Made by a program: the position numbers and the translations under genes. Positions 1-5,494 of a DNA stretch of 5,504 nucleotides are shown here, piece after piece. Every line of letters begins with the position of its first letter. Position 1 is the first letter of the stretch. Origin of the DNA: Victivallales bacterium. GTDB taxonomy: Bacteria; Verrucomicrobiota; Lentisphaeria; Victivallales; Victivallaceae. The DNA lies in NCBI GenBank assembly GCA_019038735.1, contig JAHOYW010000373.1, positions 1 to 5,504 of the forward strand. The letters run 5' to 3'. The notes below the pieces were generated by a model. That model searched no databases. It was not told the origin of the DNA and worked only from the letters and a program-made list of their open reading frames with translations.

Positions 1-159
1 ATATAATATCAGAACAGAAATCTAATGCAAATATTTTTCTAATTAATTCCAATAAATAAAATTTATTATAGATATTTTATATAAAATGATTTGACAATTG
101 CTATGAAACAAGGCAACTTAAAATCTTTTAGGGAATTTATATATAAAAACCAGGTTCTT

Positions 160-1935
160 ATGAAAGCTTTCGAATTAAGACAAAAATATATTGATTTTTT
201 TGTCAGCAAAAGTCATCAGGAAATTAAAAGCGCTCCTGTCGTGCCGGAAAATGACCCGACTTGCTTATTTACTACTGCCGGAATGCATCCACTTGTTCCT
301 TATTTGAGCGGCGAAAATCATCCGTCAGGAAAACGTCTGGTCGATTGCCAGAAATGTATTCGCACCGGCGATATTGAAGAAGTCGGCGATCCTGTTCATT
401 TAACTTTTTTTGAAATGCTTGGCAATTGGTCGCTCGGCGATTATTTTAAAGCCGAAGCTATTGAATACAGTTTTGAATTTTTAAGCAGTCCTGAATGGCT
501 CAATATTCCTTTAAATAAGCTTGCGGTTACAGTTTTTGCCGGTGACGAAAATGCTCCTTTTGACGAGGAAGCTTACGATATCTGGAAACAACTCGGAATT
601 GCCGAAGCGCGAATAGCCAAATGCGGCAAAAAAGATAATTGGTGGGGTCCTGCCGGTTTAACTGGTCCTTGCGGTCCTGATACTGAAATGTTTTACTGGA
701 CCGGCGAAAATGAAGTGCCGGAAGTGTTTGACCCTGAAAATAAACTATGGGTGGAAATCTGGAATGATGTATTTATGCAATACAACAAGAAAGATGACGG
801 CTCATACGAGGCATTGATTCAAAAAAATGTCGATACCGGCATGGGACTCGAACGCGTGACTGCCATTCTTCAAGGCAAACCCAGTTGTTACGAAACAGAG
901 CTTTTTCAGCCACTTTTCGCTAAGCTGGATCAAATTCGCGGCGTTGACACGCCCGCGAAGCGAACAGATTCAGAGCGCATCATAGCAGATCATATTCGCG
1001 CGGCGGTATTTATCAGTGCCGATGGAATCGCACCAGGCAACGTTGACCAAGCTTATGTTCTGCGCCGTTTAATACGCCGTGCGATTCGCGAAGCTAATAA
1101 ACTCGGAATCGACAAAGCATTTGTCCTTGATCTAGCGCAAATTATCATAGATGATTATCAGGAAGCTTATCCTGAATTAAGTGCTAATGAACCCAGAATC
1201 AAAGAAGAATTTGATATTGAAGAAAAACAATTCGCGGAGACTCTAGTCAAGGGAACGCGAGAATTTGAAAAATTGATAGCTAAAGTTCCAGCGCATATCA
1301 CGAAAAAAATTATCAGCGGTAAAAAAGCATTTTTTCTCTATGAAACTTATGGGTTTCCTCTGGAATTAACCGAAGATATGGCAAAAGAAAACGGATTTGA
1401 AGTTGACCGGAACGGTTTTAACAAAGCTTATAAAAAACATCAGGAAATGTCCCGCAAGGGCGCGGAGCAAAAATTTAAAGGCGGTTTAGTTGATGCTTCT
1501 GAGCAAACTACAAGTTTACATACAGCTACACACCTTTTGCAGCAGGCTTTGCGGCAGCAGCTTGGTGAGCATATTAAACAACGCGGTTCAAATATTACTG
1601 CTGACCGCTTAAGATTTGATTTTTCACATGACGAGAAGGTTCCACGAGAAGTTTTAGATAAAGTTGAATTCATTGTCAATGATGTTATTGAACAAAAATT
1701 GCCAATTACTTGTCAGGAGATGACAATTGAGGAGGCACAGCTCGAAGGCGCGATTGGACTTTTCGGTGACCGTTATGGTGAAAAAGTAAAAGTTTACTCT
1801 ATCGGAGATTTCAGTAAAGAAATATGTGGCGGACCGCATGCTGAAAATACTGGTGAACTGGGTAAATTCAAGATTAAGAAAGAGGAAAGTTCAAGTCGCG
1901 GCGTCAGAAGAATCAAAGCAGTGTTGATAAAGTGA
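160..1935 (+). CDS. alaS: Alanine--tRNA ligase, short form without the C-terminal DHHA1/C-Ala region
   Basis: Cytoplasmic enzyme that charges tRNA-Ala with alanine using ATP. With the ATG at 160 it has 591 residues. The class II catalytic core is at about 1-240: TTAGMHP near 38-44, the motif 2 stretch QKCIRTGDIEEVG (64-76) with FFEMLGNWSLGDYF (83-96), and motif 3 GMGLER (227-232). A tRNA-recognition region follows, with YVLRRLIRRAIR near 299-310. The zinc-binding editing domain has HTATH (H454, H458) and CGGPH (C556, H560), so both zinc pairs are complete. The protein stops just after GVRRIKAVL, where ordinary AlaRS (about 875 residues in E. coli) continues into DHHA1/C-Ala. That end is a clean TGA with no sign of a frameshift, so the short form looks natural. 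The frame stays open to a TTG at 91, which would add 23 residues. I prefer ATG 160 because family similarity begins there (KAFELRQKYIDFF) and a short AGG lies 5 bases upstream. Identity is near certain; the start is less so. Confidence 0.95.
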   Translation: MKAFELRQKYIDFFVSKSHQEIKSAPVVPENDPTCLFTTAGMHPLVPYLSGENHPSGKRLVDCQKCIRTGDIEEVGDPVHLTFFEMLGNWSLGDYFKAEAIEYSFEFLSSPEWLNIPLNKLAVTVFAGDENAPFDEEAYDIWKQLGIAEARIAKCGKKDNWWGPAGLTGPCGPDTEMFYWTGENEVPEVFDPENKLWVEIWNDVFMQYNKKDDGSYEALIQKNVDTGMGLERVTAILQGKPSCYETELFQPLFAKLDQIRGVDTPAKRTDSERIIADHIRAAVFISADGIAPGNVDQAYVLRRLIRRAIREANKLGIDKAFVLDLAQIIIDDYQEAYPELSANEPRIKEEFDIEEKQFAETLVKGTREFEKLIAKVPAHITKKIISGKKAFFLYETYGFPLELTEDMAKENGFEVDRNGFNKAYKKHQEMSRKGAEQKFKGGLVDASEQTTSLHTATHLLQQALRQQLGEHIKQRGSNITADRLRFDFSHDEKVPREVLDKVEFIVNDVIEQKLPITCQEMTIEEAQLEGAIGLFGDRYGEKVKVYSIGDFSKEICGGPHAENTGELGKFKIKKEESSSRGVRRIKAVLIK

Positions 1936-1961
1936 CAATTAGGAGTTACTTTATCTATAAG
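1932..1961 (+). promoter_or_regulatory. Possible sigma70-type promoter for the STAS gene
   Basis: GTGACA (1932-1937), overlapping the alaS stop codon, and TATAAG (1956-1961) are separated by 18 bases. Each matches the consensus at five of six positions. A start near 1968 would leave a leader of only about 17 bases, which still includes the GGGGAA at 1971-1976. No terminator lies between alaS and the STAS gene, so read-through from alaS is equally likely. The call rests on the two boxes alone. Confidence 0.25.
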
Positions 1962-1984
1962 GTAAAATACGGGGAATTATTTAA

Positions 1985-2491
1985 ATGAAAAATAAGGATT
2001 TGTTAATAGTCCATCATGAAGAGGCTTATACGATCATAGTTGAAGGTCGAGCAAACTTCGATTACGGCTTGGCTCTACGCGACTTTGCCAAAAATATGGA
2101 CAATAATTTTACTGCAATCGCGATTGATTTACGATGCTGTCTCGGAATGGATAGTACTTTTATGGGTATCATGGCGATGATCGGCTTAAAAGCAAAAAAG
2201 AATAATGTTCAAGTAGAAATCCTCAATGCTAATGAAAGCAATAAATATTTGCTTGAAGGTCTTGGACTAGACAAGCTTTTTAGTTTTGCGGATAAAGATA
2301 CCTGCAATATATGTGATGAAGCAATTAGCTCCGATGTTGATACGTCCACCAGTCTACTAACTAAAGCCGAAACTGTTGTAGATGCTCACAAAACCCTGAC
2401 TCGTATAGACAAAGAAAATATCCCGAAATTCGAAAAAGTAATAGAGTTTGCCCAGGAAGATGTAGACAAACTCAAAGATAAAAATAAATAA
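1985..2491 (+). CDS. Small STAS-domain protein (anti-sigma factor antagonist-like) with a charged helical tail
   Basis: A 168-residue soluble protein with no signal peptide or membrane segment. Residues 5 to about 105 read as a STAS domain: beta strands LLIVHHEEAYTIIVEG and FTAIAIDLR, then MDSTFMGIMAMIGLKA (55-70), then VQVEIL and a helix ending GLDKLFSF. In SpoIIAA-type antagonists the MDSSG motif carries the serine phosphorylated by an anti-sigma kinase; S57 sits in the matching place here and T58 follows. The C-terminal 55 residues are not STAS: a Ser/Thr/Asp-rich linker (115-128) leads to a Glu/Lys-rich predicted helix (AHKTLTRIDKENIPKFEKVI, then FAQEDVDKLKDKNK). By inference it is a phospho-switch that binds a partner protein. 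No kinase, phosphatase or sigma factor is visible nearby, so the pathway is unknown. The ATG at 1985 is preceded by a modest GGGGAA (1971-1976), 8 bases upstream. The gene follows alaS by 49 bases and converges on the mutase gene. Confidence 0.85.
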   Translation: MKNKDLLIVHHEEAYTIIVEGRANFDYGLALRDFAKNMDNNFTAIAIDLRCCLGMDSTFMGIMAMIGLKAKKNNVQVEILNANESNKYLLEGLGLDKLFSFADKDTCNICDEAISSDVDTSTSLLTKAETVVDAHKTLTRIDKENIPKFEKVIEFAQEDVDKLKDKNK

Positions 2492-2499
2492 ATGCGCTA

Positions 2500-2523
2500 T
2501 GTGTTAGAAGACACACATTTTTT
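2500..2523 (+). terminator. Probable intrinsic terminator between convergent genes
   Basis: TGTGTT (2500-2505) pairs with GACACA (2510-2515), including one G-T pair, around the loop AGAA. A C and then A and six T (2518-2523) follow. This is the order expected for rho-independent termination of the STAS transcript. The stem is short and AT-rich, so efficiency may be low. The T-run overlaps the stop codon of the mutase gene on the other strand. Read from the minus strand, the hairpin is followed only by a broken T-rich stretch, so bidirectional use is possible but weaker. Confidence 0.5.
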
Positions 2524-3838
2524 ATCCCCGGATTATTGCTAATATTTCATCGCGCTTGCTTTCCATCTGGGACTGCTCGTCAGCTTCGACAATTAAACGC
2601 AGTAATGGTTCAGTATTCGAAGAACGGACATTGAACCACCAGCTTTTATATTCAACACTTAAGCCGTCTAATTCAAATTGCTTGCCGTCAGCATATTTTT
2701 CCTGTAATTCAGCTAAAACGTTTTCCGGATCAGCAACTTTTGAATTAATTTCACCACTAAAAGCATATTTGCGCAAAGGAGCTACTAATTCACTGCTGGT
2801 TTTTCCGCTTTTGCAGATAAGATTAGCGAATTTAACAAAGGCTAAACCCTGAGATTCAGCAGTATAGTTTTCTTTGAAATAATAATGACCGGAAAGTTCT
2901 CCTGCAAAAACCGCGTCATGTTCACGCATCTGCGCTTTGATAAAGGCGTGCCCAACACGCGACATAATCGCCGTGCCGCCGTTTGCTTCAATACATTCTT
3001 TAACTGATCGACTACTGCGCAAATCATAAAGAATTGTCGCCGGACCATCAGTTAAAATATCCTGCGCTATCAAGGCGGTAAATAGATCCATTGGGATAAT
3101 TTCACCTTTATCGTCGATGAAACCGCAACGGTCAGCGTCTCCATCAAATGCCGCTCCGAAATCCGCTCCCACTTCTTTAACTTTTGCCCGGATAGCATCC
3201 AGAGTGTCTAGTTTTAAAGGGTTGGCTTCGTGATTCGGGAAAGTTCCGTCGAGTTCTTTGTACATTGGAATAACTTCAAAATACTTTTCGATTCCGGCAC
3301 TCTCAAAAGAGCCCATGGAATTAGCGTAATCAATAACAACTTTTAATTTACGGTCAACTTTGATATGGCTTTGTAAAAATTCAGCGTATTCCGGCGCGAT
3401 GTCATAATCAGTGATAGTTCCAGTTTTGTCGCACTTGCTCCAGGACTCCTGCTCAACAATGTGTTCAATATCCATGATGCCGGTAGCTCCGCTGATTGGA
3501 ACCGCGTTTGCCATGCACAATTTAAAACCATTCCAGCCAGCCGGATTATGTGAGGCGGTAATAATAATACTACCGTCAGCAGCTAAGGTTCCATTAGCAA
3601 AATAAGACATAGGGGTTGAACACATTCCAAGGTTGACGACGTCCGCGCCCTGTTCAGTCATTCCTTTAGCTATAGCCGCGAATATTGGAACCGAATCCGG
3701 GCGCATATCATGTCCGACAACAACTTTTTTAGCTCCAGTAAATTCTATAAAAGCGCGACCAATTTTCTCCGCGATTTCTTCGTTTAGTTGTTCGGGGTAA
3801 ATTCCGCGAATATCGTATGCTTTAAAAATGCCAGCCAT
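2522..3838 (-). CDS. Phosphomannomutase/phosphoglucomutase (alpha-D-phosphohexomutase family)
   Basis: Interconverts hexose 6-phosphates and 1-phosphates in the cytoplasm, supplying mannose-1-P or glucose-1-P for sugar nucleotides and envelope polysaccharide. It has 438 residues, within the usual 440-470 range for bacterial PMM/PGM. All four domains carry their signatures: FKAYDIRGIYP at 5-15; TASHNP at 94-99 with the phosphoserine S96; the metal loop DGDADR at 232-237; the sugar-recognition loop GELSGH at 313-318; and the phosphate-binding loop RSSNTEP at 405-411. Nothing catalytic is missing. GELSGH fits the PMM/PGM branch (type GEMSGH) rather than phosphoglucosamine mutase, but preference for mannose or glucose cannot be read from sequence, so I give no symbol. 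The start is firm: AAGGAG on the minus strand (plus positions 3845-3850) lies 6 bases before the ATG. It shares its strand with mnmA, 106 bases upstream, with a promoter-like pair in the gap. Confidence 0.93.
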   Translation of the reverse strand: MAGIFKAYDIRGIYPEQLNEEIAEKIGRAFIEFTGAKKVVVGHDMRPDSVPIFAAIAKGMTEQGADVVNLGMCSTPMSYFANGTLAADGSIIITASHNPAGWNGFKLCMANAVPISGATGIMDIEHIVEQESWSKCDKTGTITDYDIAPEYAEFLQSHIKVDRKLKVVIDYANSMGSFESAGIEKYFEVIPMYKELDGTFPNHEANPLKLDTLDAIRAKVKEVGADFGAAFDGDADRCGFIDDKGEIIPMDLFTALIAQDILTDGPATILYDLRSSRSVKECIEANGGTAIMSRVGHAFIKAQMREHDAVFAGELSGHYYFKENYTAESQGLAFVKFANLICKSGKTSSELVAPLRKYAFSGEINSKVADPENVLAELQEKYADGKQFELDGLSVEYKSWWFNVRSSNTEPLLRLIVEADEQSQMESKRDEILAIIRG

Positions 3839-3864
3839 TTGCTTCTCCTTGAAAATTATAGTTT

Positions 3865-3893
3865 ATAATAAGTTTAAATAATACATCCGACAA
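3865..3893 (-). promoter_or_regulatory. Probable sigma70-type promoter of the mutase gene
   Basis: On the minus strand TTGTCG (3893-3888) and TATTAT (3870-3865) are separated by exactly 17 bases, matching the consensus at four and five of six positions. Transcription would start near 3858, leaving a leader of about 20 bases that holds the strong ribosome-binding site. A perfect TATAAT also lies at 3860-3855, but it abuts the ribosome-binding site and has no matching -35, so it is the poorer candidate. Confidence 0.4.
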
Positions 3894-3920
3894 GAACAAA
3901 ATACAAGCAAAAGAAAATTA

Positions 3921-3946
3921 GAAAAAAGTTAAAAACATCAATGTTT
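3921..3946 (-). terminator. Weak terminator-like hairpin after mnmA
   Basis: Read on the minus strand, AAACA and TGTTT (plus 3942-3946 and 3933-3937) form a 5-bp stem with a 4-base loop. It overlaps the TAA stop of mnmA and is followed by a T-rich run interrupted by AAC (plus 3932-3921). The stem is almost all A-T pairs, so this could be an inefficient terminator or only local sequence bias. If it fails, mnmA and the mutase gene would form one operon. Confidence 0.3.
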
Positions 3947-5018
3947 ATACTTTTTCGATGATTCCGCCGCCGAGCAAATATTCGTCATTATAGAATACCA
4001 CGGCTTGCCCTGTGGTGACAGCACGGCTGGGAGCGTCCAGAGTAACTTTTAATCCATCACCCAAAGATTCAATTGTGCCGCCGCCGGGTTTACTGCGGTA
4101 ACGCACCTGTATTTGACAATGATGCGGCAGTTCCGGCGGAGTGCCGCATTGCCAGTTCACATTGCTGACTTCAAAAGACTGCGACATTAATTCTTCGTTA
4201 TCCGTTACTAAATTGATTTCGCCGCTTTCAGGGTCGATTGACTGGACATAGCCGGGTTTGCCCAAAGCCACGCCTAAACCTTTGCGTTGTCCGATTGTAT
4301 ATTGATGCAGTCCGGCGTGTTTGCCGACTACTTTGTCTTTGTAAACAAAATCTCCTTCGCGGGCGTCTCCATCAAATAAACGGCGCAAAGTTTCCGGGAA
4401 AGCCTCACCAGCAACACTGAAACAAGCGTCCTGACTATCTTTTTTCTCTGAGTTTTTCAAACCCAGCTCACGGGCTAAGGCGCGCACATTTGTTTTTTCC
4501 ATTTGTCCGATAGGGAACTGTATTTTTGCAAGTTGTTTTTGACTTAGGCGGTAAAGGAAATAGCTTTGGTCTTTAAGCGGATCGCTGCCGCGTTTCAATT
4601 TATAGATGCCATTGTCATTAATGATTTGCGCATAATGTCCGGTAACGATTCCTTCCGCGCTGATTTCCTCGGCGAAATCCAAAAGCTTCCCGAATTTAAT
4701 AAAAAAGTTGCAGTATGTGCAGGGATTCGGGGTGCGCCCCTGACAATATTCCTGCCATGCCGGCTGCAAAACCAAATCTTCAAAATCAAGATAAAGATCA
4801 AGGTAATGATGTTCAATACCAAGCTTTTTCACTAATTCCGCCAGAGTCTCTTCATCATTCTCAGATGTGCATGTCTGAAATTTAGCAAAAGCCGGGTCGG
4901 GATGTTTCAAGCGCAAAGTCGCGCCTATGACCTCATAACCTTCTTTTTGGCACACCGCCGCCGCGACCGAAGAATCAACTCCGCCACTCATCGCCACTAA
5001 TATTTTCTTTTTTGCCAT
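3945..5018 (-). CDS. mnmA: tRNA-specific 2-thiouridylase MnmA
   Basis: Thiolates U34 of tRNA-Lys, -Glu and -Gln in the cytoplasm. It adenylates the base with ATP and then transfers sulfur relayed from a cysteine desulfurase. It has 357 residues, the normal length (E. coli 368). The PP-loop SGGVDSS is at 11-17. GRTPNPCTYCN (94-104) holds catalytic C100, and DSQDACF (194-200) holds the second catalytic cysteine C199. GHYA (127-130) and KDQSYFL (149-155) are also present. The C-terminal barrel has TIGQRKGLGV near 241-250 and AVTTGQAVVFY near 333-343, where many members have a proline in place of the second T. The enzyme looks complete. An ATG 27 bases further upstream (5045) would give 366 residues. 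I chose 5018 because the family N-terminus is MxxKKxxVAMSGGVDSS and an AGGGA lies 10 bases before it, while 5045 has no good ribosome-binding site. Two candidate promoters lie upstream. Confidence 0.95.
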   Translation of the reverse strand: MAKKKILVAMSGGVDSSVAAAVCQKEGYEVIGATLRLKHPDPAFAKFQTCTSENDEETLAELVKKLGIEHHYLDLYLDFEDLVLQPAWQEYCQGRTPNPCTYCNFFIKFGKLLDFAEEISAEGIVTGHYAQIINDNGIYKLKRGSDPLKDQSYFLYRLSQKQLAKIQFPIGQMEKTNVRALARELGLKNSEKKDSQDACFSVAGEAFPETLRRLFDGDAREGDFVYKDKVVGKHAGLHQYTIGQRKGLGVALGKPGYVQSIDPESGEINLVTDNEELMSQSFEVSNVNWQCGTPPELPHHCQIQVRYRSKPGGGTIESLGDGLKVTLDAPSRAVTTGQAVVFYNDEYLLGGGIIEKV

Positions 5019-5069
5019 TTTATTTATTTCCCTGAATTTCAACATTATCTACCGCGATTACTTCACTTC

Positions 5070-5098
5070 AATATGCCTGTCATTCATGAAAAATGCAA
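5070..5098 (-). promoter_or_regulatory. mnmA: Possible proximal promoter of mnmA
   Basis: On the minus strand TTGCAT (5098-5093) and CATATT (5075-5070) are 17 bases apart. Transcription would begin near 5063, giving a leader of about 45 bases before the preferred ATG. The -10 matches four of six positions and the -35 about three, so this is a position-supported but weak call. Confidence 0.3.
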
Positions 5099-5113
5099 GC
5101 AATTTTATCGTTT

Positions 5114-5150
5114 AAAACAGCATATAACAGTCTTTAAATCTGTCTGTTTT
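5114..5150. repeat. Two-step inverted repeat
   Basis: AAAACAG (5114-5120) pairs with CTGTTTT (5144-5150). Directly inside it ACAG (5127-5130) pairs with CTGT (5140-5143), leaving a one-sided 6-base bulge (5121-5126) and a 9-base loop. The two arms are therefore also tandem repeats of ACAG and CTGT. It would fold in RNA from either strand and lies in the leader expected if mnmA uses the distal promoter. Function unknown; AT-rich DNA can produce such repeats by chance. Confidence 0.35.
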
Positions 5151-5183
5151 GAGAGCTGAAAGCCTGAAAATCCAGCGACCGAA

Positions 5184-5196
5184 GACAAATTTTGTC
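5184..5196. repeat. Short near-perfect palindrome
   Basis: GACAA (5184-5188) and TTGTC (5192-5196) pair around ATT; as DNA the whole 13 bases read the same on both strands apart from the central base. It could be a small operator half-site pair or a minor hairpin. There is no T-run or conserved context to decide. Confidence 0.3.
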
Positions 5197-5226
5197 GATG
5201 CCGTTGGGTTACTTGAAAATGTTATT

Positions 5227-5288
5227 GTGAAATAGAATCCAGCAGTTAAAGTTGACTGTATAAAAAAATCTCAACTATCGAATTTCAC
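5227..5288. repeat. Compound stem ending exactly at the REP-like element
   Basis: GTGAAAT (5227-5233) pairs with ATTTCAC (5282-5288), enclosing a second stem AGTTGA (5250-5255) with TCAACT (5271-5276). Internal loops of 16 and 5 bases lie between the stems, and the inner loop is a 15-base A-rich loop. The outer stem closes at the base just before hairpin element A begins at 5289. The layout resembles a structured RNA followed by a terminator on the plus strand, or a structured part of an mnmA leader on the minus strand. No known RNA family was recognised. Confidence 0.35.
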
Positions 5289-5317
5289 TTGGAGTGCGCA
5301 AGCCCTCTTGCGCTTTG
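5289..5317 (+). repeat. REP-like hairpin element, copy A
   Basis: A 29-base unit: TTGGAGT, a 7-base arm GCGCAAG (5296-5302), loop CCCT, a perfect opposing arm CTTGCGC (5307-5313), then TTTG. The GGAG beside the foot of a GC-rich hairpin fits the layout of REP elements mobilised by RAYT (TnpA-REP) transposases, which carry a GTAG/GGAG-type tetranucleotide there. Copy B at 5358-5386 has the same parts and lengths in the opposite orientation. No transposase is in the window. Confidence 0.65.
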
Positions 5318-5326
5318 TGTTTTTTT
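5296..5326 (+). terminator. Terminator-like hairpin of copy A with seven-T run
   Basis: The perfect 7-bp GC-rich stem with a 4-base loop (5296-5313) is followed by TTTGTG and then seven T (5320-5326), a good rho-independent terminator for plus-strand transcription. No plus-strand gene lies just upstream in the window, so it would end either an unrecognised RNA from 5046-5295 or antisense read-through. It may instead be a by-product of the repeat's TTT flank. On the minus strand no T-run follows, so mnmA transcription should pass. Confidence 0.45.
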
Positions 5327-5333
5327 GCGAAAA

Positions 5334-5361
5334 ATTATATCATTCCCCGTCGCATTGAAAA
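5334..5361 (-). promoter_or_regulatory. Distal mnmA-directed promoter with perfect extended -10, inside the repeat pair
   Basis: On the minus strand TATAAT (5339-5334) is preceded by TGA, giving the full extended -10 TGNTATAAT. TTTTCA (5361-5356) lies 16 bases upstream as a fair -35, and its first four bases are the end of hairpin copy B. Transcription would start near 5327 and run through copy A and the structured region towards mnmA, giving a leader of about 310 bases. By box quality it is the best promoter in this intergenic region. Confidence 0.45.
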
Positions 5362-5386
5362 GCGGCACGGGAGTGCCGCAGTCCAA
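5358..5386 (-). repeat. REP-like hairpin element, copy B (inverted)
   Basis: On the minus strand it reads TTGGACT, a 7-base arm GCGGCAC, loop TCCC, arm GTGCCGC, then TTTT. The part lengths (7-7-4-7-4) are identical to copy A and 19 of 29 bases are shared. All six stem differences fall at three base pairs and keep pairing. Read on the plus strand the loop is GGGA, a GNRA-type tetraloop. Together with copy A it bounds a 98-bp unit with inverted ends. Confidence 0.65.
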
Positions 5387-5387
5387 A

Positions 5388-5400
5388 GAGCCTGCGGCTC
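5388..5400. repeat. Short GC-rich hairpin abutting copy B
   Basis: GAGCC (5388-5392) pairs with GGCTC (5396-5400) around TGC. On the minus strand it is followed at once by TTTGGACT, the flank of copy B, so hairpin, TTTGG linker and next hairpin follow one another as in a tandem array. It may be a degenerate neighbour of the same repeat family; with only 5 bp of stem this is tentative. Confidence 0.4.
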
Positions 5401-5475
5401 AGGGTTGCTTGCTAAATCAATTTTAACATCCCTTATCTTAGCATCTTAATAGGGTCGTGCGAAATGCACAGTAGT

Positions 5476-5494
5476 ATGCGTTCTCCGAACGCAT
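5476..5494. repeat. Perfect 8-bp inverted repeat near the window edge
   Basis: ATGCGTTC (5476-5483) pairs with GAACGCAT (5487-5494) around TCC. A smaller GTGC/GCAC hairpin (5457-5460 with 5466-5469) lies just to its left. No T-run follows on either side, so neither looks like a terminator. They may belong to the repeat cluster or to the end of a feature beyond the window. Confidence 0.4.

Noticed and set aside
91..124. TTGACA at 91-96 as the -35 of an alaS promoter
   Set aside because: The nearest -10-like sequence (TTAAAA/TAAAAT at 118-124) is 21-22 bases away, outside the usual spacing.
1440..1839. Minus-strand open frames inside alaS
   Set aside because: They lie wholly within a strongly conserved gene, show no family features and are shadows of its reading frame.
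3855..3860. Perfect TATAAT on the minus strand as the mutase -10
   Set aside because: It almost touches the ribosome-binding site, leaving no leader, and no -35 sits at the proper distance.
5073..5159. Small plus-strand open frame of 28 codons starting with ATG at 5073
   Set aside because: No ribosome-binding site, it overlaps the proximal mnmA promoter candidate, and its composition looks non-coding.
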